DNA of 64,000 nucleotides from Vallitalea okinawensis (GTDB lineage Bacteria > Bacillota > Clostridia > Lachnospirales > PQDH01), in assembly GCF_002964605.1 (NCBI RefSeq), contig NZ_PQDH01000009.1:62001-126000 (forward strand). The letters run 5' to 3'. The notes under the pieces were generated by a model, which searched no databases, was not told where the DNA came from, and was given only the letters and a program-made list of their open reading frames with translations. Positions 43,710 through 54,582 of the stretch are shown one piece after another. The stretch's first letter is position 1. Each line of letters starts with the position of its first letter. Made by a program: the position numbers and the translations under genes.

Positions 43710-44665
43710 ATTACGCCCTCCCTTTCTTTTCTGAGCTTTTCAGCAATATTACTAATTTTTCTGAGCCTGTGATTGACACCTGACTTCCCTACCACAGGGT
43801 CTAACATCGCCCCCAGCTCTTTTAAGCTAGCATCAGTATAGATTTGACGAATACGTGCTACCTCTTCTAAATTAGATGGTAACTTATCAAGTCCAATAAT
43901 TGACTCTATATAATTTATATCTTCCAACTGTTTTACAGCTGCTGACACAGTCTTGTTCAAATTAGCTGTTTCACAGTTTACGATACGATTAACATTGTTA
44001 CGCATTTCTTTAACAATACGAACATTTTCTAAATCCATCAGAGCTACATGAGCACCCATAATATTAAACATGTCCACAATCTGCGTACCGTCTTTCATAT
44101 AGAGTACAAAATACTTCTTCCTTCGGACTATTTTAGCATCCAACTCAAAGGAATGAATGATCTTTTGCAAAGCTTTACAATGCTCCTCAGAAGTATTGAC
44201 AAACTCCAAATGATAGTTCTTCTCTGGGTCACTTACTGAGCCACCGCCTAAGAATGCTCCTCGAATATAAGCTCTCTTACAACATGTACTTTGAACAATT
44301 AATGAGTTTATACCATCAATTGTCTTTATTTGTCCGTTATCGCTTATATCTAGCATCTTAGTAGCTTGTAATACACGGCTTGCCTCGCTAGGATTATTTA
44401 AGTGAAGGATATAATTTCTACTCTTACCTAGATGAACATTTTTTCTTATGGCTATTTCAGGATTTATTTTAAAAGTTTCTTTAAGAAGCAAATAGAACTT
44501 CTTAGCAACAGAAGGATTCTCTGTATGCACTACGATTGATACAGCAGGTGTAACTTCTACATGTCCACACATTTTAATAATGGCGGCGATTTCTGCTATG
44601 CTACAATGTCTTGCTTTGCCAACATGACGTGCTAATTCGTTTTTCACTTTCGATGAAAAAGACAT
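43706..44665 (-). CDS. whiA: DNA-binding protein WhiA
   Basis: This 319-residue protein has an N-terminal LAGLIDADG-homing-endonuclease-like fold (SFSSKVKNELARH; CCKRAYIRGAFLGGGSV) and a C-terminal sigma-70 region-4-like helix-turn-helix (ASLKELGAMLDPVVGKSGVNHRLRKI). WhiA controls division and sporulation genes in actinobacteria and affects division and carbon balance in Bacillus. The start is ATG 44665 with AGGTGG eight bases upstream; GTG codons overlap that site. It lies between yvcK and crh. Confidence 0.96.
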   Translation of the reverse strand: MSFSSKVKNELARHVGKARHCSIAEIAAIIKMCGHVEVTPAVSIVVHTENPSVAKKFYLLLKETFKINPEIAIRKNVHLGKSRNYILHLNNPSEASRVLQATKMLDISDNGQIKTIDGINSLIVQSTCCKRAYIRGAFLGGGSVSDPEKNYHLEFVNTSEEHCKALQKIIHSFELDAKIVRRKKYFVLYMKDGTQIVDMFNIMGAHVALMDLENVRIVKEMRNNVNRIVNCETANLNKTVSAAVKQLEDINYIESIIGLDKLPSNLEEVARIRQIYTDASLKELGAMLDPVVGKSGVNHRLRKISNIAEKLRKEREGVI

Positions 44666-44709
44666 CTTCATCACCACCTAAAAATATAAGTTCAATATGT
44701 TGATTTTAT

Positions 44710-45696
44710 TCAACTTATAGCATGCCTTTGTACATTATTGTACAAGTCAAATATGGCTTTAGCAAGCTTATCTGAATCGTGCCTAACTAATTTTTTTTCA
44801 CTATATAATTTTATTATATCCCTTTCAACAATTTTAACAGAGGTATTTTTAAAATTATCAAGTAAATAAGGTACTGGTGAAGCACGATCACCTTTATAAT
44901 TGTCCACATATTCCTCAGGAATAAAGGCACTATTTACAATTATATATTCTATTATATCTTTTCCTAAATATTTTTCAATAGCTACTACGTGTTGTTTTAA
45001 ATTATAACCATCAGTTTCACCTGGTTGGGTCATGACATTACCTATATAAACTTTATGAGCTTTACTTTTCTTGATTGCACTCGCAATTTGACTGACTAAG
45101 AAATTGGGAATAATAGATGTATATAAACTTCCCGGTCCCAATACAATCAAATCCGCATCCAAAATGGCTGCTACAGCGTCATCTAATGGTTTTGGTTGGT
45201 TGGGTAAAAGAAATACCTCATCTATTTTCAAAACATTTGCTTTGCATTTATCAACGATTTCACTTTCACCACATATGATGCTCCCATCTTGTAGACGAGC
45301 GCATAACTGTACGTCTTCACTGGTTACAGGTAATACCTTACCAGTAATATTTAAAACCTCGCTGGTATGTTGAACAGCCTCTTCAAAGTTACCTAATACA
45401 TCTGTCATTGCTGCTAAGAAGAGATTGCCAAAACTCTGTCCCTCTAGACTCCCTTTTTTGAATCGGTATTTAAATAACTTTTCCATAATGGGCTCTGTAT
45501 TGGATAGAGCCATTATACAGTTTCTTATGTCACCTGGTGGGAGAATATTCATCTCTTTGCGTAATACCCCTGATCCTCCACCATTATCAGAAACGGTGAC
45601 TATAGCTGTTATCTCAGGAGTGTATTTTTTAATACCCCTAAGCATTGTGGAAAGGCCAGTTCCGCCGCCTACTACGGCAACTTTAATATCTTGCAT
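44710..45696 (-). CDS. yvcK: Gluconeogenesis factor YvcK/GlmR (CofD-like fold)
   Basis: This 328-residue protein starts with the Gly-rich VAVVGGGTGLSTMLRGIKKY and carries SDNGGGSGVLR and LPPGDIRNCIMAL, features of the YvcK family. In Bacillus it binds UDP-GlcNAc and promotes carbon flow to cell-wall precursors through GlmS, in keeping with murB at the head of this operon. The start at 45696 has GGAGG six bases upstream. It lies 23 bases after rapZ. Confidence 0.95.
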   Translation of the reverse strand: MQDIKVAVVGGGTGLSTMLRGIKKYTPEITAIVTVSDNGGGSGVLRKEMNILPPGDIRNCIMALSNTEPIMEKLFKYRFKKGSLEGQSFGNLFLAAMTDVLGNFEEAVQHTSEVLNITGKVLPVTSEDVQLCARLQDGSIICGESEIVDKCKANVLKIDEVFLLPNQPKPLDDAVAAILDADLIVLGPGSLYTSIIPNFLVSQIASAIKKSKAHKVYIGNVMTQPGETDGYNLKQHVVAIEKYLGKDIIEYIIVNSAFIPEEYVDNYKGDRASPVPYLLDNFKNTSVKIVERDIIKLYSEKKLVRHDSDKLAKAIFDLYNNVQRHAIS

Positions 45697-45719
45697 GTTA
45701 GCCTCCTTCCACACCCCTA

Positions 45720-46592
45720 TTATTTTCTTCTACTGTCATTTTCTATATCTCGGTGTGATAAAAATACACGATAATCACTATCTTTTAAACGTTCATATAA
45801 TGCATTAGCTAATGTTACAGAACGATGTTTACCTCCAGTACAACCAATACTGATAACTAGTTGATTCTTCCCTTCCTTAATATAGAAAGGAATTAAGAAA
45901 TCCACCATATCATCCAACTTTTGAAGAAATTCTTTTGACTCATCCCACTGCATAACATATTCTCTAACAGCAGGGTTATTGCCTGTTTGCTCTTTTAATT
46001 CTGGCAAATAAAAAGGATTAGGTATAAAGCGGACATCGAATACTAAATCAGAGTCACTAGGTATGCCATATTTAAAACCAAAAGAAGTAATACTCACCAT
46101 GAGGGATTCAAATTGTTTCCCCTCCAAGAAAATAGCTCCTATTTCTTCTTTTAATTGTCTTGGCAAGATCTTACTTGTATCTATAATAAAATTAGCTCTT
46201 TTTTTAGCCTCACTTAAGTAGTTTCTTTCTGATGTGATAGTTTCTAAAATAGGCTCTCCCTTAGATAAAGGATGCTTTCTTCTAGTTTCTTTAAAACGCT
46301 TTACCAATGTTTCATCAGAAGCATCCAGAAAGAGTACTTTATAATCGTATTCATGTTCTTTGATACTTTCTAATAACTCAAAAAGTTGATTAAACTGTTC
46401 TTTACCTCCACGTATATCAACACCTAAAGCAACCTTGTTAAATTCACTGGTTGAGTTGAAACAGATTTCTGCAAATTTAGGTATGAGTTCAGGCGGCATA
46501 TTATCTACACAAAAAAAACCGAGATCTTCTAAAATCTTAATAACTGTACTTTTCCCTGCACCAGACATTCCTGTTACAATTAAAAAGGTCAC
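45720..46592 (-). CDS. rapZ: RNase adapter/nucleotide-binding protein RapZ (YvcJ)
   Basis: This 290-residue P-loop protein has Walker A GMSGAGKS near residues 8-15 and a C-terminal domain with [16 protein letters not shown]. coli RapZ guides decay of the small RNA GlmZ that controls glmS; Bacillus YvcJ is a nucleotide-binding protein linked to competence. The start is a GTG with AAGGGG eight bases upstream. Its neighbours in the operon tie it to cell-wall precursor control. Confidence 0.95.
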   Translation of the reverse strand: MTFLIVTGMSGAGKSTVIKILEDLGFFCVDNMPPELIPKFAEICFNSTSEFNKVALGVDIRGGKEQFNQLFELLESIKEHEYDYKVLFLDASDETLVKRFKETRRKHPLSKGEPILETITSERNYLSEAKKRANFIIDTSKILPRQLKEEIGAIFLEGKQFESLMVSITSFGFKYGIPSDSDLVFDVRFIPNPFYLPELKEQTGNNPAVREYVMQWDESKEFLQKLDDMVDFLIPFYIKEGKNQLVISIGCTGGKHRSVTLANALYERLKDSDYRVFLSHRDIENDSRRK

Positions 46593-46636
46593 GTCTTTTT
46601 CCCCTTTCAGTTCATGGCAGTCTATTTAATATCGTA

Positions 46637-47581
46637 TTATTCAAGTTCCTCTAGTTGCACATTTTCGAGACAAGTCTCACCTAAAATACGTACTTCAGGT
46701 TGCATGGCAACACCGAAATGATGATACACTGTTTTGCGTATATGATTAATAAGGTTAGTTACATCTTGAGCTGTAGCTGATCCTTTATTAATGATAAAAC
46801 CACAATGCTTTTCAGACACCTGAGCATCACCAATACTAAAACCTCTAAGGTGAGCATCCATAATTAACTTACCTGCATAATAACCTTCAGGTCTCTTAAA
46901 GGTACTTCCTGCACTTGGCTGATCCAAAGGTTGCTTATCTTTACGCTTTGAAGTTAACTCCTTCGTAATTGCTTTTATTTCTTCCGGATCACCTTTTTCA
47001 AAGGTCATTTCCACTTCTAAAATAAAATAGTTGTTCTGTTGAAAAATACTCTCGCGATAACCAAGTTCACACTCATCTAGAGACAAGATATGTAGTTCAC
47101 CATCATGGTCAATAGCAGTCACTGTGCTGACATGATTCTTCATCTCACCACCATAAGCCCCTGCATTCATGTAAATGGCACCACCCAGAGTACCAGGAAT
47201 ACCTGAAGCAAATTCAAATCCCTTTAATGACGATGCTGCAATTCGTTTTGCTAATGTAGATAATAAAATACCTGCTTGTGCAATCACTTTGTTACCTTCT
47301 ATTTTAGCTTCATTCATGTTCTTATATAATTGAATAATAACACCACGAAAACCCTTATCGTTAACAAGTAAATTGCTTCCATTACCTAATATAAAATAAG
47401 GTACATCATAGTCTCTTATAATCTTTACTATATCTCTGATCTGTTCTATTGAAGTAGGTCGAACTAATAGATCTGCTGGTCCACCAATTTTAAAACTTGT
47501 ATGCTCCTTTAAAGGCTCATCAAATAAAATTTCCATAGTGGCGTATTTATTTAAAAGCTTTTCACTTATTTCTTTATACAT
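46637..47581 (-). CDS. murB: UDP-N-acetylenolpyruvoylglucosamine reductase
   Basis: This 314-residue FAD enzyme reduces UDP-GlcNAc-enolpyruvate to UDP-MurNAc in peptidoglycan synthesis. It shows the FAD-binding ILGNGSNLLVND, the FASGIPGTLGGAIYMNAGAYGG motif, and QPSAGSTFKRP with the catalytic Ser. It is a type-II-like MurB of firmicute length. It is the first gene of the murB-rapZ-yvcK-whiA-crh operon, with a promoter at 47657-47685. Confidence 0.97.
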   Translation of the reverse strand: MYKEISEKLLNKYATMEILFDEPLKEHTSFKIGGPADLLVRPTSIEQIRDIVKIIRDYDVPYFILGNGSNLLVNDKGFRGVIIQLYKNMNEAKIEGNKVIAQAGILLSTLAKRIAASSLKGFEFASGIPGTLGGAIYMNAGAYGGEMKNHVSTVTAIDHDGELHILSLDECELGYRESIFQQNNYFILEVEMTFEKGDPEEIKAITKELTSKRKDKQPLDQPSAGSTFKRPEGYYAGKLIMDAHLRGFSIGDAQVSEKHCGFIINKGSATAQDVTNLINHIRKTVYHHFGVAMQPEVRILGETCLENVQLEELE

Positions 47582-47656
47582 AGACTTCCTCTTTCTCTAT
47601 TTCCTAAATATATACTATGCAAATGAATAAAAATTTATGAAACCCTTACTTCTATC

Positions 47657-47685
47657 ATTATAAAGTATACCATTACAAATAACAA
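47657..47685 (-). promoter_or_regulatory. Promoter of the murB operon
   Basis: On the minus strand TTGTTA (47680-47685), 17 bases, then a perfect TATAAT (47657-47662), about 75 bases before murB. Confidence 0.6.
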
Positions 47686-47725
47686 GTCAAGCTTAGAAAC
47701 TGACATTAATAAGTAACACACACCA

Positions 47726-47755
47726 AAGGCACATGGTCCCTTAGGTCATGTGCCT
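47726..47755 (-). terminator. Hairpin after the first chemoreceptor gene
   Basis: AAGGCACATG pairs with CATGTGCCTT around a ten-base loop, 30 bases after the stop codon. The T run behind it on the minus strand is short (TTTGG), so termination is likely but not certain. Confidence 0.5.
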
Positions 47756-47785
47756 TAAAATACTAGTTGTTTAAATTTCTTATTA

Positions 47786-49897
47786 CTACTTAGCTTTGAA
47801 AAAACCTAATTTTTCATCTAAGCTGGCAACCTCTTTCTTTAAGTTATTCGCTTCTGCTACCAACTCATTAATAGCTGCTAACTGCTCTTCCATGGAGGCA
47901 TTTATCTCTTCTGATGCAGCTGCTGTCTCTTCTGATACAGCGGAGACTTCTTCCATAGTTGCAATGATACTATCTTTATCTGTATTCAATTCGTTAGCGA
48001 TCTTGTTTGTACTATTGAATTGAATAGAAATCTGCTCAATAACTTTATTGATTTCTTCAAAGGCGTTTGCAACTAACTCAACAGCTTTCGTTTGCAAGCT
48101 AGCAGTATCCTTCACATCTGTCATATCTGTTACAATTTCTTTGGTATCCCCTTGAATATTGGTCAACATACCACCAATTTCTTTTGCCGCATTTGTAGTA
48201 CCTTCTGCTAAGCCTCTTATCTCGTCTGCCACTACTGCAAATCCTCTGCCATACTCCCCAGCTCTTGCTGCTTCGATAGACGCATTTAATGCAAGTAAGT
48301 TGGTTTGGTCAGCAATTGCTGTAATGGTATTAAGGATATCAGAGATAGCTCTTGTTTGATTATCTAGACCATTGACAGACTTCTCGATGGTTTCAATAGC
48401 GTTGTTATTATAATCAGTAGCTTTATGCAGCTCACCAAGAGCCTTTGCACCACCGTCACTGGTTTCTACCATGTTATCCATATGTCCAATGGACGCATTA
48501 CTGTTTTCATAGAGATTATTAATCTTAACACCTAAAGCATTAACAATCTGTACACATTGGTCTACAGAATCCGCTTGATCATTCATACCTGCTGCAATTT
48601 GTTCTACGGTCTTCGTGATTTCTTCACTACTCAAACTTACTTCATTAGTAGTTGCTGATAATACTTCAGATGTACCATATACAGTTCTATTTGTACTCTT
48701 TACTTCCTTGACAAAGGTAGATAGTGAAGCGCTCATATCATTAAGGTTCACGGCTATCTGGCCAATTTCGTCCTTGGACTTAACATCAATCACATTAGTC
48801 AAATCTCCCTGCGCCGTTTGCTGAATGACATTATTAACGGCTGGTAAGTCTTTTAATATACGCTTTAATACAATGTAAATTAAAAGATTCGAAAGGACAA
48901 TGAAGATAACCAAGGTAATGGCTAAAGTAATCCCCATGTTGATTATTTCAGAAGTAACTAAATCAACATAATAATTGACAATTATTGTCCATCCCGTTAG
49001 AGTACTGATTTCAACTAGAATCGTTCGACCATCAACAGTAACGATATTAGCCTTATCCTCATCTCCTGAATCTTGCATATTAATATTGGTCATTAGATTC
49101 CTATAATCATTATTCTGCTGGATATACTCCAAATCATCTAAGGCAACTTCTGTAGCATAAACTACTTCTTCACCATTCAAAATCATGACATCATTTAGAT
49201 CTGATTCATAGCTTGCATACTTTTTAGCTAAAATTTCAGTGCTTATATCAACGGCTATAATACCCACTAATTGGCGACGGTTATAAACCGGCTTTGATAT
49301 GGTAATGACAGTATCATTAAATTTCTCACTAAAGTGAGGTCCATAGATGGTAATGTCCTCATTATTCACAGTCATTTCATACCATTCTTCATTAACAGTT
49401 TCCGATCCTTTATAATCCAGACCATTATCATAAATCATCGCCTTATTAGAATCCACCACAAGGTAAATACCTTCAGCCTGTTTTAAATCTTCTTTAATAT
49501 TTCTTAAGTTAGAAACTGTTTTGTTATATTCTGAAAACTCAAGTATCTGTAAGGTTTTATTCACTCCATTAGCTTGCTTCATCAGACTTGCGACTGTTTC
49601 ATCATTACCTACAACCTTCAAGTACAGACCAAATTCTCCTAGAAAAGCATCTACTTCAGTGGTAATACCTTTGATCTTTTGTTCCGCTTCATTGGTCATC
49701 ATTGCCGATAACTTACCAATGGACTGTACCGATGTAATCACACCATATAGCATGAAACCAACAATTAGGATTAGCATAACAGCAAGATTAACTTTCTTAA
49801 TAAGAGTAGTGGTTTTATTACCTTTTCTACTAGATTTAATTTTAGGTTTTCTCTCTTTTTTCTTTGGCATTTTTTTCTTCGTGGCCTTCTTCAACAT
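47786..49897 (-). CDS. Methyl-accepting chemotaxis protein (Cache sensor)
   Basis: This roughly 703-residue chemoreceptor has a Lys-rich N-terminal tail, membrane helix near residues 35-58, a dCache-type extracellular sensor to about 315, a second helix, HAMP ([20 protein letters not shown]), and a cytoplasmic signalling domain with the hairpin-tip sequence [20 protein letters not shown]. It ends without a CheR-tethering pentapeptide. AGGAG lies eight bases before the ATG at 49897; in-frame TTG and ATG codons upstream are less suitable. A sigma-D-like promoter lies at 50045-50071. It is a paralogue of the next gene. Confidence 0.94.
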   Translation of the reverse strand: MLKKATKKKMPKKKERKPKIKSSRKGNKTTTLIKKVNLAVMLILIVGFMLYGVITSVQSIGKLSAMMTNEAEQKIKGITTEVDAFLGEFGLYLKVVGNDETVASLMKQANGVNKTLQILEFSEYNKTVSNLRNIKEDLKQAEGIYLVVDSNKAMIYDNGLDYKGSETVNEEWYEMTVNNEDITIYGPHFSEKFNDTVITISKPVYNRRQLVGIIAVDISTEILAKKYASYESDLNDVMILNGEEVVYATEVALDDLEYIQQNNDYRNLMTNINMQDSGDEDKANIVTVDGRTILVEISTLTGWTIIVNYYVDLVTSEIINMGITLAITLVIFIVLSNLLIYIVLKRILKDLPAVNNVIQQTAQGDLTNVIDVKSKDEIGQIAVNLNDMSASLSTFVKEVKSTNRTVYGTSEVLSATTNEVSLSSEEITKTVEQIAAGMNDQADSVDQCVQIVNALGVKINNLYENSNASIGHMDNMVETSDGGAKALGELHKATDYNNNAIETIEKSVNGLDNQTRAISDILNTITAIADQTNLLALNASIEAARAGEYGRGFAVVADEIRGLAEGTTNAAKEIGGMLTNIQGDTKEIVTDMTDVKDTASLQTKAVELVANAFEEINKVIEQISIQFNSTNKIANELNTDKDSIIATMEEVSAVSEETAAASEEINASMEEQLAAINELVAEANNLKKEVASLDEKLGFFKAK

Positions 49898-50044
49898 CAC
49901 CATATCTCCTTTTAAGTCCAATATGTTTTCCTTGATCCTATAAGTTTAATGTAAATATACCTAATTCCACTAATATTTCTTACGATCTAATACTGCCTTT
50001 TCTAATCAGATTTATATCATTTTTAATAAAAACCTACTTTTATT

Positions 50045-50071
50045 ATTTCGACATATTACAACCTTTATTTA
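50045..50071 (-). promoter_or_regulatory. Sigma-D (FliA)-like promoter of the first chemoreceptor
   Basis: On the minus strand TAAA (50068-50071), 15 bases, then GTCGAAAT (50045-50052), close to the flagellar-class TAAA-N15-GCCGATAT. Confidence 0.55.
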
Positions 50072-50115
50072 ACATCTTATTAAGAGATTTTCAAAACTTC
50101 TTGTTGAGATTACGA

Positions 50116-50174
50116 AAAATAACACATGGTAGTATACAAACTAATTACGCTTGCATCTACCCATGTGTTATTTT
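50116..50174 (-). terminator. Terminator after the second chemoreceptor
   Basis: A 14-base perfect stem (AAAATAACACATGG with its complement) encloses a 31-base loop. The minus-strand side ends in TTATTTTTCG. It begins eight bases after the stop codon. Confidence 0.75.
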
Positions 50175-50181
50175 ATAGCTA

Positions 50182-52269
50182 TTAAATTTTAAATTTATTT
50201 AACTGTTCATTGAGTTGCTCAGTAGCGCCACTTAAGTTATCTGCTTCAGATGCTACTTGATTGATACCAGCCAATTGTTCTTCCATTGAAGCATTAATCT
50301 CTTCTGAAGCTGCTGCAGTTTCTTCAGATACTGCAGAAATATTTTGGATAGAACCAATAATATGGTCCTTATCTTCATTAAGAGCTGCTGTATACTCTGC
50401 ATTCTTAGCAAATTGTTCATTAAGACCTGAGATAATAGTATTTAACTGCTCGAAAGCACCGCCTACCATAGTTACTGCTTCAGTCTGCTCTGTAGCAGAT
50501 TGTTTCACTTTAGACATGCTGTCAACAGTAGATTTACTTTCTCTTTGAATATTGAGTAATATCTCCCCAATTTCTTTAGCTGCATTAGCTGACCCTTCAG
50601 CTAACTTACGAATTTCATCAGCTACAACTGCAAATCCTCTACCATGTTCTCCAGCTCTAGCGGCTTCAATTGATGCATTAAGTGCTAATAAGTTAGTTTG
50701 ATCAGCAATTGCTGTAATGGTATCTAATATACTGCCAATGGCTAAAGAATTATTTTCTAATCCATTAATGGATACTTCAATATCATCAATGGCATGATTA
50801 TTATATTCTGTACGTTGCTTAAGAGTTGTAACGGCTTGAACACCTTGTTCACTTGCTTCTGTCATCGTTGAAACCCTTTTTGATGCTTCTATACTTGATT
50901 CATATAAAACTTCAACCTTATTGCCTAATCCGTCAGTAAGTCTTGCACACTCGTCTACAGTAGACGCTTGCTCATTCATACCCTTTGCTATTTCTTCCAC
51001 GGTCTTGGTTATCTCCTGACTTGCTAGACTTGTCTCAGAAGTTGTTGCCGCTAATAAACCCGACGTTTCACTTACTGAATCACTTGCCTTCTGTACTTTA
51101 CCAATGAAATCCTTCAAATCATCAGACATACTATTTAATGCTTTGGCAATTTGACCTATCTCATCAGATGTTCGTACTTGTATCTCATTGGAGAAGTCCC
51201 CCCCAGCTACCTTCTTAATCTGTTCATTGATACGCGGTATATCCCTTAACATGAAACGGATAATTAGGGTAAGCACAAAAGAAATACCTAATATGAGTAC
51301 TGCAAAAACAAGTAGAATAATACCAATAACATTCATTACTGTTTTTAAAACCATATCTTGATCATATAAGAAGATGGTCTTCCACCCTGTGCTTTCTTCT
51401 CTATAAGATAAAACGACATTACCATTCACATCTTGCAACGATAAATGTTCATTCATAATCTCTTGATAAACCTGGTCTGAGAAGGTACTGTTATATAAGG
51501 TCAAATTAAGCCCCTTAAGACCTTCATTATCACAGTACACTATATTACCTGCCTCATCAACGACTAAGATTTTTCGCTGCTCATTTTCAAAATCTTTAAT
51601 GACATCATAAACACCATCAGCAGGTAAATCGATACCGATAACGCCACGTATCGAATTGCCCATGTAAATGGGCGAAGCTAGAGTAATCACGTATTTATTG
51701 GTTTCAAAATCTTTATATGGCTTAGATACTGTTGGCTTTCCATTTTCCAGAGTCTGCTTATACCAATCACGACTATATAGATCAAAATCAGTTTTATCTT
51801 TAAAAATGGAACCTCCATCTGTAATGACAGCATTATTACTGTCGATAGCTACATATATGTTTGTAAGCCCTTCATAAGCTGTTTTTAGGTTACCTAAAGT
51901 TGTTACCACTTCTATGTAATGTTCATCCCTATCAATATCTTTTGGATGCTCTGCTAAATAAGCCTCCTTAATAAAATTTAAGGTCGTAGCATCATTACTT
52001 AAAATATCTACAATGGTTAGGTATTCAGCAAAATGTAACTTAACATTATCCGAAATATTGGCTATTTCATTTTCCATAGTGGCTTCCATGTTATCGTTCA
52101 TATATTTTGATGCTAAATAAGATGTTGCAGCACCTATTGCCATGAAAGTAAAGACTAAAATAAAAATAGTTATAACAACAATTTTTCTTGACAAATGAGA
52201 AGCTATCCACTTCATATTCGGCTTCTTAAAATTTCTCGGTCTTTTAGATTGCTTCATCTTTCTCTTCAT
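50182..52269 (-). CDS. Methyl-accepting chemotaxis protein (Cache sensor), paralogue
   Basis: This 695-residue receptor has the same plan as its neighbour: basic tail, membrane helix about 30-52, dCache-like sensor, helix about 305-330, HAMP ([20 protein letters not shown]) and signalling domain with [20 protein letters not shown]. The signalling halves of the two proteins are very similar while the sensors differ, pointing to tandem duplication with ligand divergence. It has its own sigma-D-like promoter at 52393-52420 and its own terminator, so the two are separate transcripts. The start follows a purine-rich GGAGGGGGAGAGGG. Confidence 0.94.
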   Translation of the reverse strand: MKRKMKQSKRPRNFKKPNMKWIASHLSRKIVVITIFILVFTFMAIGAATSYLASKYMNDNMEATMENEIANISDNVKLHFAEYLTIVDILSNDATTLNFIKEAYLAEHPKDIDRDEHYIEVVTTLGNLKTAYEGLTNIYVAIDSNNAVITDGGSIFKDKTDFDLYSRDWYKQTLENGKPTVSKPYKDFETNKYVITLASPIYMGNSIRGVIGIDLPADGVYDVIKDFENEQRKILVVDEAGNIVYCDNEGLKGLNLTLYNSTFSDQVYQEIMNEHLSLQDVNGNVVLSYREESTGWKTIFLYDQDMVLKTVMNVIGIILLVFAVLILGISFVLTLIIRFMLRDIPRINEQIKKVAGGDFSNEIQVRTSDEIGQIAKALNSMSDDLKDFIGKVQKASDSVSETSGLLAATTSETSLASQEITKTVEEIAKGMNEQASTVDECARLTDGLGNKVEVLYESSIEASKRVSTMTEASEQGVQAVTTLKQRTEYNNHAIDDIEVSINGLENNSLAIGSILDTITAIADQTNLLALNASIEAARAGEHGRGFAVVADEIRKLAEGSANAAKEIGEILLNIQRESKSTVDSMSKVKQSATEQTEAVTMVGGAFEQLNTIISGLNEQFAKNAEYTAALNEDKDHIIGSIQNISAVSEETAAASEEINASMEEQLAGINQVASEADNLSGATEQLNEQLNKFKI

Positions 52270-52392
52270 CTAGAGCCCTCTCCCCCTCCAAGTGTACATC
52301 TGTATATTCATTACTGTACACTCTTATAAATTACAATTTTACTTCTAGTTATGAAGTTACATATGCTTACTTGATCATATACCACATATTAT

Positions 52393-52420
52393 ATATCGGC
52401 ATATTTTATAACAACGCTTA
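52393..52420 (-). promoter_or_regulatory. Sigma-D (FliA)-like promoter of the second chemoreceptor
   Basis: On the minus strand TAAG (52417-52420), 16 bases, then a perfect GCCGATAT (52393-52400), the -10 of flagellar-class promoters. Confidence 0.7.
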
Positions 52421-52462
52421 ATATTTTATGGTAATTTTAGCTAATAAAAATTATAAATAACA

Positions 52463-52485
52463 GAAAAAAAAGACCCTATTGGGTC
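52463..52485 (-). terminator. Terminator after glk
   Basis: On the minus strand GACCC pairs with GGGTC around AATA and is followed by eight T residues, about 35 bases after the stop codon. Confidence 0.8.
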
Positions 52486-52518
52486 AAATTGTATAAAATA
52501 GATAGGTTTATCTAGTTA

Positions 52519-53472
52519 TTAATTTCCTATTTTTCCTAAGAAAGCGGCACCTATCAAACCTGCGTCATTCCCTAATTCCGCTATCTTAATCTTGGTTTTT
52601 GGTTCTCCACCATAAACTTCACCTTTTACATATTCCATTAGAGGATTTAAAAGATTGTCTTTCTGAGCTGATACACCTCCACCGATAACAAGAACTTCTG
52701 GCTCTAATAAGTTGATGGTATTAACGATACCAATAGCTAAGTACTTAATGTATCTCTCAACAACTTCTTTAGCATATTCATCACCTTCATGATAAGCATC
52801 AAATACAACCTTAGCGTTGACTTTACTTAAATCACCATCAACATACTCATTAATGAGGCATTTTGGATATCTTGCAGCAGCAATACGTCCATCGCGGATA
52901 ATAGCAGTTGCTGAACTATAAGCTTCCCAGCAGCCTTTACGACCACAGCTACATTGTTCGCCACCAACTTCAATAACAGTATGGCCAAGCTCTGCCCCAC
53001 CATGGAAACTACCAGCATAAACCTTACCATCAATAATAATACCACCACCGACACCAGTACCTAATGTCACAGCTACGCAGTTACCGTATTCGCGGCCAGC
53101 ACCAACCATAGATTCGCCTAAAGCAGCAGCATTTGCATCATTCTCTAAGTAAACTGGTAAGTCTAAATATTTTTGAAGCTCAGCTCGTATTGGTGCATTA
53201 TTAAAGTCTGCAAAGTTATTAGCGTAAAGTAAAACTCCGTTTTTTACATCTGGTGTCCCTGGGCTTCCAACACCAATGGATTGGATCTGATCTTCTGATA
53301 AACCTGCATCACTAATTAATCCTTTAATCAACATGGCCATGTCTTTTAAGATCTCACCACTTGATCGCTCTGCATAAGTTGGTACACTATCTTTAACGAG
53401 AATTTTCCCCTCTTCTGATACAATGGCAGCTTTGATGCTTGTGCCGCCTAAATCAACACCTACATAATACAT
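52519..53472 (-). CDS. glk: ROK-family glucokinase
   Basis: This 317-residue ROK kinase has an N-terminal phosphate motif (YVGVDLGGTSIKAAIV), the catalytic region ENDANAAALGE, GTGVGGGIIIDGKV and the zinc motif CSCGRKGCWEAY. It phosphorylates glucose with ATP. The ATG at 53472 comes two bases after the hprK stop codon, and the ribosome site GGAGG lies inside the end of hprK, so the genes are coupled. This links sugar phosphorylation with the catabolite-control kinase. Confidence 0.94.
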   Translation of the reverse strand: MYYVGVDLGGTSIKAAIVSEEGKILVKDSVPTYAERSSGEILKDMAMLIKGLISDAGLSEDQIQSIGVGSPGTPDVKNGVLLYANNFADFNNAPIRAELQKYLDLPVYLENDANAAALGESMVGAGREYGNCVAVTLGTGVGGGIIIDGKVYAGSFHGGAELGHTVIEVGGEQCSCGRKGCWEAYSSATAIIRDGRIAAARYPKCLINEYVDGDLSKVNAKVVFDAYHEGDEYAKEVVERYIKYLAIGIVNTINLLEPEVLVIGGGVSAQKDNLLNPLMEYVKGEVYGGEPKTKIKIAELGNDAGLIGAAFLGKIGN

Positions 53473-53473
53473 C

Positions 53474-54427
53474 TTATTTACCTCCACTATTTTCTTGGTT
53501 ATCTTTTCTACGCTTTATATTGCCCATAACCCTCTTATTGAGTTCTTTGGCTGCATTATAACCCATGTTCTTTTGGCGATGGTTAATAGCAGCAGATTCT
53601 GCAATAATAGCTATGTTTCTACCAGGACGGATAGGAATGGAGTGACAGACTACTTTATTCCCTAATATCTCAATGTATTCTTCATTGAGACCTAAACGGT
53701 CATATTCTTTATCATCACGCCATAATTCTAATTTCACTACTAAGTCAATGGATTGCACTTCCTTAACAGATTCTACACCAAAAAGCTCTTTAACGTCAAT
53801 AATTCCAATACCTCTTAATTCAATAAAGTGACGAATGACTTCTGGACTGGTACCAATTAATTCTTTATCCGATATTTTTTTAATCTCAACCACATCGTCT
53901 GCTACTAACCGGTGACCTCGTTTAACTAACTCTAATGCTGTTTCACTCTTACCAATACCACTTTCACCCATGATAAGAATTCCTTCACCATAGATATCAA
54001 CCAATACTCCGTGAATAGATATTCTTGGAGCTAGCTCAAACTTTAACAAGCGTATAAGCTCTGCATTAAAATATGAGGTTGATTTCTTGGATTGCAAAAG
54101 CGGAACTTTAAAATCATTTGCATACTCGATCATTTCTGGGTAGGGCTCTTGGTCTCGTGTTATAATAATACAAGGTAAATCATAGGTAAAGAGTGTTTTT
54201 ATGACTTTCTTACGCTCATTCTCTTCTAATCCTTCTAAATAAGCATGCTCCACTTTACCAATAATCTGAACTCTCTCAGCATCAAAATGCTTATAAAAGC
54301 CTGCTAACTGTAGTGCCGGTCGATTGGTTTCACCATGACTAATGAGACGGTTTGATAAATCTATATCTGGTGTTAAGTTAACTAACTCCATCTCTTGCAA
54401 AATCTTTTCTAAGGTTACATGATACAT
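53474..54427 (-). CDS. hprK: HPr kinase/phosphorylase
   Basis: This 317-residue bifunctional enzyme phosphorylates and dephosphorylates Ser46 of HPr and Crh in response to glycolytic intermediates. It has an N-terminal regulatory domain (to about 130) and a kinase domain with P-loop GESGIGKSE and the RHFIELRGIGIIDV signature. The start at 54427 has AGGAGG seven bases upstream; an ATG at 54451 has none. It is co-transcribed with glk. A Crh-like target is encoded at 43452-43709; a normal HPr is not in the window. Confidence 0.96.
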   Translation of the reverse strand: MYHVTLEKILQEMELVNLTPDIDLSNRLISHGETNRPALQLAGFYKHFDAERVQIIGKVEHAYLEGLEENERKKVIKTLFTYDLPCIIITRDQEPYPEMIEYANDFKVPLLQSKKSTSYFNAELIRLLKFELAPRISIHGVLVDIYGEGILIMGESGIGKSETALELVKRGHRLVADDVVEIKKISDKELIGTSPEVIRHFIELRGIGIIDVKELFGVESVKEVQSIDLVVKLELWRDDKEYDRLGLNEEYIEILGNKVVCHSIPIRPGRNIAIIAESAAINHRQKNMGYNAAKELNKRVMGNIKRRKDNQENSGGK

Positions 54428-54505
54428 ATCAAAACCTCCTATAGGGTTCATTGATTAACTATATCAATTTCACTTCACGTGTTTGATTAATATGCTACTT
54501 TTAAT

Positions 54506-54535
54506 ATTCTATCATACTTATTTTTTAGAGTTCAA
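54506..54535 (-). promoter_or_regulatory. Promoter of hprK-glk
   Basis: On the minus strand TTGAAC (54530-54535), 18 bases, TAGAAT (54506-54511), about 80 bases before hprK. Confidence 0.55.
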
Positions 54536-54547
54536 GGAATAAATATA

Positions 54548-54580
54548 CAAAACACACAGGAAAACCTGTGTGTTTTTTTA
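54548..54580. terminator. Terminator of the ATP synthase operon
   Basis: AACACACAGG pairs with CCTGTGTGTT around AAAA, three bases after the atpC stop. The minus-strand side is followed by TTTTGTATATTT; a seven-T run on the other side makes it work in both directions. Confidence 0.8.
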
Positions 54581-54582
54581 AA

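Noticed and set aside
44665-44677. GTG start codons upstream of whiA
   Set aside because: They overlap the AGGTGG ribosome site; the ATG at 44665 has proper spacing and matches the family start.
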